Source: Oopsacas minuta
Taxonomy: Eukaryota > Porifera > Hexactinellida > Lyssacinosida > Leucopsacidae
DNA: 64,000 bases
Assembly: GCA_024704765.1 (NCBI GenBank)
Contig: JAKMXF010000314.1
Location: 62,001 to 126,000, forward strand
Direction: 5' to 3'
The position numbers and the translations under genes are program-made. Below are positions 47,916-59,400 of this stretch, one piece after another; position 1 is the first letter of the stretch, and each line of letters opens with the position of its first letter. The notes under the pieces were generated by a model that was not told the DNA's origin, did no database searches, and saw only the letters and a list, made by a program, of their open reading frames with translations.

Positions 47916-49311
47916 TTCTTAGCGATTCACGACTCTTTTCCATCATTCGAAAGCGCTCAAAGGCAAGGTACATCGAACTTTGTGGGGACCTCTGCCCGAG
48001 GTTATTCAGGCAACGCAATCCCTATCATGGTGAGCCCAGATAATGGAAACGCGACCTGCAACAGCACATCCCCAGTGGCGAATATCATCACTCTACCATC
48101 TAAGTATATTGCGAGAAAGGCAGCGCAACTGACGAGTCTACGCCGAGACGAAATACAGCATGGAATCAGATACAAGCGAATTTCTTATCTATTTTTTAAT
48201 GTCTCCTTGTCTGTGGCCGTTCGGGGTCCGTTAGCTCTCGCGTGTCTGTTAAATTACGATTCATTGTACGTGTTCATTTATGTTGCAGCTTAGAATCAAA
48301 TTTGGTGTGATCGCAATCACATCAAACTGGCTCCAACACTGCACACATAAACAACGCGAGGTTAACGTTAAACGTTTAGCGTTAGGGGGTGGCTGTAAGG
48401 GGAAGGAAGAGGCCACCGTAGCTAACTTGTTTTGTTTCTAGAAATCTAGTGTTTTCCAGGAGTATGCAGCGTGCCAGAGGCTAGCGGTTTTCACCTCCAC
48501 TCTATATGTGTATCAACATTATACCAAGACTCCCGTAACAAATGCATAGTCTACGCTTGCCCAATTGATGAACATATTTCAGTGGTATATTCCTTAAAGC
48601 TTGTTAGGAAGTATAGATAAATGGCAAAGATGAACTCGCCTACAATTCGTACTTAAGATATTCCGAATATTCAGTATCATGCTAATGCTTGCAAAATTTT
48701 TGTTATTGATAGAATATATTGCAATATATAGATTGACATGTTAAATTATATTATTTATTATGAGTTATTAATACAATTATCAAACTCCTACCACCTTCTG
48801 TCCAAGTAATATTATTATAAAATATTTATATATACCTGTCTATTTTTGGCATTTTGGATAATTATACATATTGTAAATTGGTAATACGTAGTGGGAACAT
48901 AGTTTACATGTTATCAAACAAATTCACTACTTTCTAGAATCCAAATCTAAATTGACTTGTTTATTCAGTTACGTATACGTATGGCAAGTCTAAAGTTGAA
49001 TTCATTATGTACATTTAGTGGTAATTACGTAATGAAAGTGTATGGAATTTGTAAAAGTCAAATGACAGAGAAGTAAGATTACTTTAGGGTCAAAATCCCA
49101 CGACCATAATACATTTTGATGCGGGTCAAAATCTTACACATAAATTACATCGTAGGATTTTGCCCCGCACCATGGATATTTCAAAGACCTAGAACTTCTT
49201 GTCTATAACGGCCATTCAAGGCTAGTAGTAACTATTATGTACAGGTAACCGCTATGTAGATGTAGATTACTAATAAAAATATATTCATATACTAAGCGTT
49301 ATAATGAAGCT
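47916..49311. other. GC-richer intronic stretch, no gene
   Basis: The part 47955-48480 is less AT-rich than its surroundings and includes a dispersed repeat (next entry). The plus-strand frame 47982-48293 overlaps this repeat and shows no domain. The right limit of the Ginger-like element is near 49140. Confidence 0.5.
47955..48090 (+). repeat. GC-rich dispersed repeat, copy 1 of 2
   Basis: Inverted match to 53688-53815. Shared: GCGCTCAAAGGCA, GTACATCGAACTTTGTGGGG, ACCTCTG(C/T)CC, GAG(G/C)CTATTCAGGC-type and CCCAGATAATGG. Identity looks above 80 percent. Function unknown. Confidence 0.7.
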
Positions 49312-50133
49312 CTAGATATTATGTAAACTGTCATTCATAAACTCTTCGATATCACTATCGTCTTCAAATGACAGGGACATGGGCTCATTGTTGATGACCA
49401 TCGCAACTTCCTTAGGCTCGATTGTAATTTCCAGCTTCTTGATTATTGTGATATACTTTTTCTGGTATCTGATGTATAATAATTCCTTCATGACCACCGG
49501 TGACATTCTCTTTCTCATTTTTGAAAGTAGGTTGCCGGCATGGCAGAACAACCTCTCCACGGCTGCAGAAGATATTGGTGCAGATAAAATTATCTTTGCA
49601 CAGGTTCGCAGACGTGTTAAGACACTGTACCGCCAAAACTGAGTTGGATCCTCCATTGGTACCCGGGTGTCTCTGAATTCTTGGAGCTCTATATCAAGAG
49701 GAGTAACCTTTTGCCTTTTGGCTAGCAACACCAGAATTCACGAGTGAAAGGGATGAATAGCAATAGCAATAATTGCATCATAATTGCATAGTAATTTGTT
49801 ATCTTTCACCAACATAGATCTTGAAAGAATTCAAAAGTTTAGATGAAATCTGGCACTATTCACGACACAACAATTGCTGACATTACAATTATTGGCTACC
49901 TACACGACTTCACCGATCTTACCGATAATAACTAATTTTCCATCATAATCGATTCTCAATTGGGAAATCAAATAATTTCATAATTTGAAATTCATACGGT
50001 ATGAAATAATAATCGTGTGGTGCTGGTTAGTCACATGCAATACACCAGCTTAGCAGATGGGGCTAATTGATGGGGCCGGTAAAAATTTAGATGGGGCGCT
50101 AGCCCCATCTAACTCATGCTAGAGCCGCCACTG
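49312..50133 (-). pseudogene. internally deleted hAT element with C-terminal transposase
   Basis: The frame 49312-49731 (minus, 139 residues) is the C-terminal part of a hAT transposase, with the dimerisation motif ISSAAVERLFCHAGNLLSK and an acidic tail. Just upstream on the same strand the DNA ends at 50133 in CAGTGGCGGCTCTAGCATG, a typical hAT terminal repeat, followed by a short GC palindrome (GGGGCTAGCGCCCC). Only about 400 bp separate that end from the C-terminal codons, so the BED finger and catalytic core are deleted. The other end is not recognisable. Confidence 0.75.
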
Positions 50134-50934
50134 AACAACACTAGAAGTGTACTTAGTAATATTGTTAATTTAATCATAACAGCATCCCTATTATTGAATA
50201 TCCCATGGATATCCATATCCACGGCAAGTCTGATAGATATGCTATTGGGATTTTGTATTGCGGACAAGATACTATGCAGCAGATCCATACAAAAGAAAAT
50301 ACATATTCAGAAAATAATACACAGCTTAAATTATTTAGTGGGATATGTTTCATTACTGATATTGTCAAACAAAGAAATGTTTGTTTCATTTCATATTTTT
50401 TGTTGTTTAAGTAAATAAAACAAATTCTATACAAGTAATAGTAATTCTACTCCAGGAGTTTGGGGAAAATTTTGTTTTTGACTGAATAACGAAGCTGTGA
50501 TATACAAAATATCGACGTGATAGGCAAAAATGGATAACGCTTTGGACTCAGCCGACAGGAATTAGCAATGCAACTTGTATGGTTTGTGTAAATGCTGTCG
50601 CCCAGTATTATCAATATATATGATTTTGTCGGTATACAATAAATGCAACACGGTAATTCCTTGAGTAAGAGCCCGGGCGCATATTCTTTTCGTGGTGATA
50701 ATTTCATATAAATTCTTTACAATTTTTTAAAACATAAATGATTCTAGGGAAACAAATTATAGTTTGTTGACAGTCAAATGAGCAGTAAATTGTATAAAAA
50801 CAAAGAAGAATTTTAGAGGGTGAGGATAATTTCTATTCAAAAGGCTTTTCCATGCCTACGACGCTCATCGAAAGAAATATGGTATATCAAATTGGATAAA
50901 TCGTTTCCTGAAGGGATTTCCTGAAGCTTTTTTG
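50134..50934. other. intronic DNA, nothing recognised
   Basis: AT-rich. The open frames here occur on both strands over the same bases and show no domain. Confidence 0.5.
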
Positions 50935-51462
50935 GTGATTTGCTAGGGTGTGACCCGTAAAACCCGTGGTCCGTGGCCCGCTATCAAAGCCCGCGACCCG
51001 CGGCCCGCTTATTTATTCCACCAGTCCGTGATTTAGGAAATTTGTTTATTTTATGGCACTGTTGGCTGAATTCGTAAATGTATTCTCAAAGAATTGAGAA
51101 TTCCTATAAATTCCGCGTTATAAGATGCGGGAAATCGTGTGCGCAAATAGTATATATATGAAACTTTATATATATGCAACACTTTGATTGTTTCATTAGT
51201 TACAGATAACACTGACATGATTCTAACTCTCTATGAGGATTATTAGATTAAACGAAAATAACATTTATAATACTTGTGATACTTACATATACTAAAATAG
51301 TAATAATTTCATGACGTAATTCTATAACTAAAGTATATTCATCATCTGTATAATTGTTCTTTTTGACTCTTTCCAGCCCGTTTTGTGCCGCGGCCCGTGG
51401 AAAAAAGCCCGCAGCCCGTGATTTACAATAAAGCCCGCACGGGTCGCACCCTAGGTGATTTG
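50935..51462. mobile_element. GC-ended hAT-like MITE, 512 bp
   Basis: Element 50943-51454 starts CTAGGGTGTGACCCGT and ends with the complement of CTAGGGTGCGACCCGT. Both ends contain runs of GCCCGC/GCCCGTGG. A perfect 8-bp duplication GTGATTTG flanks it (50935-50942 and 51455-51462). The interior is AT-rich and non-coding. Confidence 0.9.
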
Positions 51463-51989
51463 GAGTGAATAAAGTATGAGTAATTCTTTGACAAACCATC
51501 CAATGAGTTCACCAAAATATGGCCGATTGGCTTGAAACTTTACCCACTGCAAAAGTCCGTTACGATTCTATAGCATCCTGAAAGATATAACTTATCAATA
51601 TGATAGTTTCCAAGAAAATTAAATACTGATTTTCCTAAATTTCTCAATGAAATTCCAAAATCAGAAATTATAAAACTCCTCTCTAACAAAGTATTAATAT
51701 CTTTAGTTTACAAGTGATAATTGACTTAGAATTAATAATTAGGTGAATTACGAAATTAGCATAATTTTCAAAAATCTTTAGGTTGAACTTGGTTCAGCCA
51801 CAGTTTAACTTTATGAGATGTATTACATCGCTGCAAATATTGATAGGGATGGATCTAACAGGATACCTGCTCTAGGGTATATTTCAATATGATACAAAAT
51901 TCCGAGGTCATCACTTCCCTCTGAGTTCTAAATAACTATTTCAGATTGACTCGCCTATAATTGGTAATGTGATATATATCATTGTGATT

Positions 51990-52390
51990 CTTCATAGTTA
52001 ACAGATCAAGGCTGGGGTTTTTACATTAGTAATGGAAAGGCACAGTAATTTTACACTTCGATAAACCAATCCCAGCAAAAAAACCGAGATTTTAGCATCT
52101 TTTTGACGCCATAAGATCACACATTTACTCGACAGTGTTGGGTTATTAGAAAATGCAGAGACGAAGCCCCACAATGTTTTAGAAAGAAATGTATAATAAT
52201 TTGGCCCCTGCCCGATTTTAACTAAACCCACTGCACTAATTGGGAATAAATTACAAAATTTCCACATAAATTTTCTATTATTACATTGCCAATGTGCTCC
52301 AAAATTTCATTTCAATTAAATTTGAAATGTATTGTTAATATTTGCGACTGAAACTGGGATCATTCATAAAATCAATTTTCTAAAGCCGGA
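51990..52390 (+). repeat. dispersed repeat, copy 2 of 3
   Basis: Diverged relative of 30590-30935, sharing CACAGTAATTTTA-type, AACCGAGATTTTAGCAT, ATCACACATT and CAGAGACGAAGC. Confidence 0.4.
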
Positions 52391-52429
52391 TCAAAAATGC
52401 CCCAAATGACTGTGTCATGACATAGAAAT

Positions 52430-52700
52430 ATCCAAAATTAATCCACTATAACAGATCACGGTTGAAGCAATACGCTCCTAATGAAAAGGAACACAATTTT
52501 TTTATCACCTTGTTTTAACCAATTTCTGGACATAAACATGATTTTAGCAATATTTGAAGTTATAAAATCACACATGATTTCCGGACCGCGTTTGGTTAAC
52601 AATATACTAAACCGGTGGATATCGAACATAGAGAGCTTAAAATCAGGAACTCTACGCTCAGATTTATCCCTGAAAACAAGTCGAAACTTATCTCTAGTAC
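52430..52700 (+). repeat. dispersed repeat, copy 3 of 3
   Basis: Follows copy 2 directly in the same orientation, sharing AACAGATCACGG, AATGAAAAGGAACACAA and AAAATCACACATGA. The two copies may be a tandem pair. Confidence 0.4.
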
Positions 52701-53687
52701 GTTTTGAAATCTACCTGGAAATGTGTGAAATATAAATAATCGCAAAAGGTGTGAGGTGTAAAACTCACTTTAGAAAAAATTGAACCCCAAGGTGGAAATC
52801 TCTGACAGAAATGTACTTGTGTACCGATTTATTGGTCAATCGGGCTATAAAATTTCGGATGGCAGCGCGGACAGACGGACATATGCATGTCGTACATTTT
52901 CCATGACATTAAGAACATCTCCCAATAGGAGTTGCACTAATAATCAGATATGTTAAAGATTGAGAGACATAATTAATAACTAAACAAACTATTACCAAAC
53001 ATAACACAGTGACTTTAAATGGCTATCCGTAGGCTTTAGGGTCTTGGGTACACTTAAAGTGCATAAAATGTGTTATATATCTATGGGTTATTGCATAAAA
53101 CTAGTTGATTAACAGCAAAATATTTTTTGGTATGGAATATATATTTGAGTTATGACGACGTAATCACAATTTGCAAAACAAATAAACTAGCGCAAATCTA
53201 TTTTAGTTTGGAATCAGGGGGATACAATCCGTTATTCACTAATTAGCTAATCACTATTTAAAGTAGATTGACCAGATTGAATATTGTATATGGCTTCTAT
53301 TTTTTGTTATGGTGACGTGAGCAAATAATACAAGTTAAATTCCAGAAATATCTGTGTTATCTGAGTTATTTAAATAAAGTGTTCACACTAAAATCATCCA
53401 CAAAGGGATAAAGTGTTTAGATTATCAATTTAGCGTTCTTTTTGCTGTATTATTACGGCAATGGCAATTTTATCTAAGAAACGACTATAATTGAAATTGT
53501 AAATTTGTCCGGTAACTTGGACGTTTCGCGTGATCTTAATAACCAACGGTCAATTTCCCGTTAAATATATTTTAAACAGTTGTAGCTTTATTGCGTTCCA
53601 AATGTTTCGTCCTGTCATAGACTCCTCAGTTGCCTCGCCTTTTAGCTAATACACATCAAATGGATCAGTGTTATTGAATGTTTACGC

Positions 53688-53815
53688 CACTGGGGATATA
53701 CCGTTGCGGGTCGCGTTCCCATTATCTGGGCTCGCCATGATTGGGATAACGTAGCCTGAATAGCCTCGGACAGAGGTCCCCACAAAGTTCGATGTACCTG
53801 CCTTTGAGCGCTGTC
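53688..53815 (-). repeat. GC-rich dispersed repeat, copy 2 of 2
   Basis: Inverted partner of 47955-48090. It ends about 90 bp before the maT-type mariner. Confidence 0.7.
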
Positions 53816-53902
53816 GAAAACTATTTCTATGGAAGTTGAAGAATGAATGCAAGACGCTATTCAAATATTAACGAATTAAATAAAAAGTCTTGATCGTTAG
53901 TC

Positions 53903-55211
53903 TACAGAGGCCAATAAGTTCTGGGACATAACTTTATATCGTACCAAAATCTTTCATGATTTAGATTGATTGACGTTACTGGTTTGTATTTATTCTGTTA
54001 TCTCTCGCTATACAATATTTATTGAAAAATACACTATTTGAAAACCAAAAACAAATTATCAGCTATGGAGAAAGAATAGTCGGCGATTGTTGAATTATTT
54101 CAAAAAAGGAAAAACAGAAGGAAATAATGAAACTTTAAAAAATTACCCAGACACGTCGGAATTTCGTAATCCGTACGATAAAACGTTTCAATGAGACTGG
54201 TAATGTGATCAGGACAGAGCCAGAACTGGTCGCCCGGTCTCCATCACGACCGTAAAGATGCGAAAGGTAGTGCGGAGTCGAGTGTGGGGAAATCCCCAGC
54301 GATCGATCAGAAAAATGCTAAAGAACTGAAAATATCCCGTGGATCTCTTCAAACGATTGTCAAGAGAGATTTAGGGCTATCTTAGTTTAAGAGAAGGAAA
54401 GTCCATTCCTTTCAGACAAAATAAAGACAAAGAGGCTCTCAAAAAGCAAAGTCCTCCATACACGACTCGGAGCCCAGGGGCTGGATCAAGTCCTTTTCTC
54501 TGATGAAAATTTTTCAGCATTGAACAAGCATTCAATCTTCAAAACGATAGAATATTATCTAAATCACTTCTACTATCCCTGATGAGTATAGGTACGTCAA
54601 AAGGGTCCAGAAACCACTCTCGTTGATGGTTTGGGCGGAGTATCTTCTGTTGGCCGGACACCACTGGTTTTCGTCCCTGCAGGGGTCAAAATCAATGTTG
54701 CAAAGTAAAAGGAGCTCATTTTACAGCCCATTGTGAAAGATCTTGGTGAGATGATGTTTGAAAACCAGCCGTTTATATTCCAACAAGACGGTGCTCCTGT
54801 CCATACAGCAAACAGTACTCCGGAATGGCTTCAGACAAATATTCCTGACTTTATCTCAAAGGTAGAATGGCCGCCATCTAGCCCAGACCTCAACCCTCTA
54901 GATTTCTCAGTGTGGTCCATTTTAGAGTCAAGTGCTTGCTCGAAGTCCCATAACAGTATTGAGTCTCTAAAGCAATCTCTGACGAGAGAATGGGCAAAAA
55001 TCCCACAGAGATGCTGCATACCGTAGTGTGGACAGTCCCCGGGCGTTTGAAGGCTGTTATCAAAAAGGAATGCGGATACATAGAATAGAGATTGTGCACA
55101 ATAAAACTCATAATGCCTAACTACTCATGCTAAAACATCAACTCAATATAATGAATATTGATTAAATTATAATAGTTTTTCTATGTGTCAGAACTTATTG
55201 GCCACCCTGTA
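53903..55211 (+). mobile_element. maT-type mariner element with TA duplication
   Basis: Element 53905-55209 between TA dinucleotides. Ends: CAGAGGCCAATAAGTTCTG left, and the complement of CAGAACTTATTGGCCACCCTG right. About 25 bp are inverted, with a two-base difference next to the tip. Length 1305 bp. Confidence 0.92.
54060..55090 (+). pseudogene. mariner transposase, DD37D (maT) type, decayed
   Basis: Pieces in several frames: TRRNFVIRTIKRFNETGNV with RARTGRPVSI (about 54150-54240), MRKVVRSRVWGNPQRSIRK (about 54255), the first catalytic Asp in LFSDENFSALNK (about 54495), KPLSLMVWAE (about 54610), and the 97-residue frame 54733-55026. That frame holds the second Asp in FQQDGAPVHTANSTPEW and the third acidic residue in SPDLNPLDFSVW. 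Thirty-seven residues separate the last two, and the third is Asp, hence DD37D. Numerous stops and shifts. I remember very similar proteins from caligid copepods; that is recall, not a search. Confidence 0.85.
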
Positions 55212-56186
55212 GTGAAGCAAATTTGTGCTTTTCAGCCTGTAGGTGTGTCCGATTCCTCTACATTCCTTACACTTAAGAACATTACAAAACCTATCAGATT
55301 TGGACAGACGGTTCTTTCCACTTAATGAAGTAACACGTTCAGACTTCAATTAGCTGAATCTCCGAATTTAGGAGAATTCGCCATTTGAAAGAACAAGATC
55401 TGGATGAAGGAATCGACTACCGTTGTAATTGATGATTTTAAGTGAAGAACATCAAGTGCTTCCTGGTTTTTCATTTAGAATGCGAAATAGTTGTGAAATT
55501 TAGTAAATTAAGTAGTATAATAAGAATTGCTTAAATTCTGAAATTCTTAAAATAAAGGGGTCGCTCAATTAAAAATACTTGGTGTTCATTTGGGGAAGGT
55601 TGGGGGAGGCTGGATTTAGTTCCAAATCACCAATAATATTATGACATAACCCTAAACTTGATATTAACTGGCCACGATTGGCCACAGTGAGTTTTCGGGG
55701 TAAGTAGAGCAAGGTATTATGTGCTCGGACACATTATGTGATGCTAAAATTAACTGAACCATGGAGAAATATTCAAAGCGAAACGTTCAGTCCGATTCAT
55801 AATTGAGAAGTTTATATTCTGGACTAATAATAGGTTAAAACCCTGAGCTGTCATCCACATGATTATTTTTTGATAGCTAGAATTATGTGCCCATGTATAA
55901 TTATATGATAGAGGTGAATAAGAATTCAATTATAGCTATCCACTAAGTATGACATTTGATTACAAAGCAAAAGGAATTTGTTCAAGAAAATTATGATTCC
56001 CAGGTTTCAGACTATGCTGAATCAATGGTAACATTTTCGAAACCTTATGGGGAGATGAAAAATTGCTCTAAAGCCTATGGTGAAGCCACTGTGCATTAAC
56101 ACCACAGAATTCTAAAAGACAAAATAAACCAATTCAAATTTACTCTCTGAGTGCATATAACGAAATAGTATTCATTAAAGAGTAAC
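55212..56186. other. intronic DNA next to the CYB5D1 exon
   Basis: AT-rich, no element recognised. Confidence 0.5.
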
Positions 56187-56405
56187 CTCGATTACTTGTT
56201 CCTTTGAAATTAGTGTATCGAGAATGATTACTTTCTTTGTCTTGTCAGATAACTTTCCAATCATATACTGATCATCTACCCACCAAGGCTTACCAAAATT
56301 CCCTGCCCAATCAGTTCTTGGTCCTTGAGGAGGAATGTGGATAAATCTACCAACAGGAGTGTAGGGTACATTACAACCAGTGATTGGATCAACATGTGTC
56401 CGTAT
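56187..56405 (-). CDS. CYB5D1: CYB5D1, internal exon
   Basis: The minus strand encodes 73 residues in phase 0: [59 protein letters not shown] and [14 protein letters not shown]. This matches the segment following the cytochrome b5 domain of CYB5D1, with the hallmarks DPxTGC, FGKPWW and the start of the ubiquitin-like fold. The acceptor TCCTCCTAG lies just upstream (56406-56414) and the donor GTTACT just downstream. The heme-binding N-terminal part (about 80 residues) is not visible between here and the window end, so further 5' exons must lie beyond 64000 or have escaped notice. Confidence 0.92.
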
Positions 56406-59400
56406 CTAGGAGGAAAAATATTATCTAAGCAATGATCGATATATGTAGAATCGAACCGATGTTAAATAACGGATATGGGTACCAATATATTAATTAGGAA
56501 AATTTAAATTTCATCAAAGGTTCTATAAACAATAATTATTCAGGACCGATGCCGCCAATTAAATCTTGTGGGTGTCAATTATAATAGAATGTAGGTGACT
56601 AAACAACCTTTACCATAGAGGATAATGCAAGGTTTTCATCACAGTAGGTATCCGGGTACCCAGGACAAAATATGCTTCTCTAAAAAATTTAATAACTTAG
56701 GTATTAAATTTTAATTATCTTGAAAGTTGACAATTAGGCGGATTAAACATCATAGTAGATACATTTTCAGAATGTTTGGGCACAATTTTCTAAGAAAAAA
56801 TTTAGGTTGAAGATGGTAAAGCTTAAGCTAGACTTTTGCGAGATTTAGCATAACGTGCAGAGGATTGATAAGGGATGGTTATAACTAATTATGATTCTTG
56901 GTATCTCAAATTGTTAAAGGACAAGTACTATTATCTATAACTTCTTATCTATATTTTAATGATTTATCATGTGTGTGTAGTATACTCATTAATTTTCAAA
57001 TTAAAAAGTAATTGATATCAAGACCAGAAGAAAAATAATATTTAGAAACTTCATTTGTTGTTATATACAACAGTAGTAATCTTTCTGGAATACTAGAATA
57101 CATTTTTATGCAAGTGTGGGTAAACCGGATAAATTCTAAGGACAGCGAAAAAAGATAAAGCGGACTAGACTCTATATTCCTATAGGATGCATTAGTTGCC
57201 CCTTTGCTGGAAACAAACTTCGCTTAACACTAAATATGCTATCTATGGAACTTTGATTCATCATGGGTATATTGAATGGAATCCACAGAGATAGTGTTAC
57301 AGTAGTTGGAATTTGAAAATACACAGTATTTTTCGCTCTTGGTCCAGTTTCACACAAATTTGTGAACAAAGTAGTTTAATTGAACCTTAGCTAGATATCT
57401 GAAAAATTCGATTTGAGACTTTGGAGGTGCCTTCAATCTTGCAAAAGTACTTGATACTAAACAATCTGATACTTTTAGAAGAATTTAGTAAAAAGGGTTG
57501 TGATCGGCGGTGATATGATAAATATCACTTGTTGAAACGATTTTCAATAGGAAAGTTAAACAGTACATGATTTGTTATCAAATTTATTATTAATCGACAT
57601 CAAAACTTCAAACTATTGAAACACAAGTTTTCAGGATCTCTTAACAAGATCGAAATAAATTATTCAGTAAATTTAGACAAAATCAGACAAAAAGCAATAA
57701 AAATCCAGAATAACAAATTAATTTACAGTACCACTCAGTCTATGTGGATATCAATCAAATTTACAAGATGAGTCAATACCGTGTAGATAACATGCGTATT
57801 TGGTTGCAAGCGATAAATGTTTTTCACAAAAGCGGCAACCGATACACACTAATCCATTGCAAACGAGATATGTACCAAAAATTTTAATATGTGGAATATC
57901 GACGATTAGAAATTAGCAATTTTCTCGAAAATTCAACATAAATTTAAGCCCCAGTCACGGAGATCTAAACCATTCTATAAATGAATCAATATATATCTAA
58001 GAATTTTTCAGATAACAAACGATCAGGTATTCATGTTAAATACAGTAGACTCCGATTAATAGAGCCAGAGTTAATTGGGTCACTTGGCCAGAAACAGAAA
58101 CTTAGAAATAGTTATAATAATCATTTCTGTTGATCGGGAAAACTTCCACATTCCGGTTAATCAAGCCAGTTGTACATGTATGAAATCCAACAAAAATTGA
58201 GGAACAGCAGAAGTCGCAGAAAATTCTGGAATGGAATGTTGTTACATCCATTGCATATTCCTGATTTGCTATGTCAAAACAAATCTCCAAATATGGTCAT
58301 GTCACCCATACAATTGACGGAAATTTGATACTGAGTATGAATCTGGAGGAGAAAAGTGATAAGATTTGAAAAGGTCAGCCCTGGGGTATGTTTCGTGGAA
58401 TTAGCAGACTACAAGTCAGATATATAAGAGAGATGTCCCCATCCTAATATTGTCCAGGAGCCTTGAACGTACACGTGTGCCAATTTTTAAGCATGTATCC
58501 ATTTTTAAACAATATCAAGCTCATACCACCTGACTAGAAGAGAAAATATATAGTACTACAAAGCCCTCCTAGATATAAAAATGTTCAAAGGGACAGATGG
58601 TAACCATATGAAATTTTCTATACAGTGAAATGTAACTATAAACATAAATTTATCATAAAGTGAAAGTTCAAAATATCCATATTTTTTTCCTAAGTCATAG
58701 ATGTAGTTTACTTCCAGAGTTGGTCTCAATTCGAGTACTTGCTAACAGTCAGAACAAGAAACTCAGTATTCACTTTGTATTATTTTTAATTCTCCATGTG
58801 GAAAAATAAGCTAGAACAATATAAATGAAGCAGTTAGAATATCAAGAATCCTGTAGGAAATATAAGAATATATACTAACCGACCAAAGAAAGTTGGACAC
58901 AACTAACTATACATTTAGAAATCGTGGAAATATAACAAATATCCGAATATGCATACGATAATACTCTGCGTGGACGTGAACAGAAGTATTCATCCAGTGC
59001 TAAAATATTTATACAAATAGTACGAATCTCGTATATCCTTGAGGGGACAGTATATTACTACTGTAGGATACATTATATCTCATGTCTTATTTGCATTCTA
59101 AGTATTTGAAACCTCAGTATACAGACTTCATATTTAGATACTTAATTACAAGGGTGAAAAATTTCAAACCATGACACAATGTGCACTTTATACAATTTTC
59201 AACAATTATATATACGGTGATAGGTTTCATCACTAAGTGACACAGGGCTGCAAATTTTTTAAGTTATTTGTGAATATTTTATAAAATTCTTAGAAACTCT
59301 TTTATCAGCATATGTAGATTGCGAATTTTATACCAAATAGCCGTTGAATAATAATCTTTCACTGTATTGGGTCAAGAATAGACCCACTATTGTACTAGAA

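Larger units (their letters stand above)
43404..49140 (+). mobile_element. Ginger-like integrase transposon (ends tentative)
   Basis: The integrase-peptidase gene is bracketed by inverted motifs. On the left is TGTTGC followed by GTAGGATTTTGACCCGCA (43410-43427). On the right is the complement TGCGGGTCAAAATCTTAC then ACA (49119-49140). Related copies lie at 49086-49101 and 49152-49170. TGT..ACA ends agree with the TGT-type termini described for Ginger elements, whose integrase derives from Gypsy-type retroelements. No gag, protease or reverse transcriptase is present. I found no target duplication, so the limits are provisional; a domesticated host gene is the alternative. Confidence 0.5.
51463..53902. 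other. intronic DNA with dispersed repeats
   Basis: No gene. Contains two copies of a dispersed repeat (51990-52390, 52430-52700), and at about 52868 CGCGGACAGACGGACATATG, a sequence often seen at the tail of non-LTR retrotransposons. The second copy of the GC-rich repeat is at 53688-53815. Confidence 0.5.
41483..56186 (-). other. CYB5D1: 14.7-kb CYB5D1 intron loaded with transposons
   Basis: The intron is inferred from two exons that match adjacent parts of CYB5D1 and join in phase 0. It has the donor GAG/GTTACTC at 56187/56186 and the acceptor TATTTAG/GTTTG at 41483/41482, both on the minus strand. Inside lie a Ginger-like element with its own introns on the opposite strand, a deleted hAT, a GC-rich MITE, a maT-type mariner and several dispersed repeats. 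Confidence 0.75.

Noticed and set aside
47982-48293. Plus-strand 103-residue frame as a gene
   Set aside because: It overlaps a dispersed repeat whose inverted copy at 53682-53864 gives a similar peptide only because the DNA is conserved. No domain is visible.
43404-49140. Gypsy-type LTR retrotransposon or Polinton
   Set aside because: The integrase could come from either. But there is no gag, protease, reverse transcriptase, DNA polymerase or capsid gene, the terminal motifs are short and inverted instead of long and direct, and the gene is spliced.
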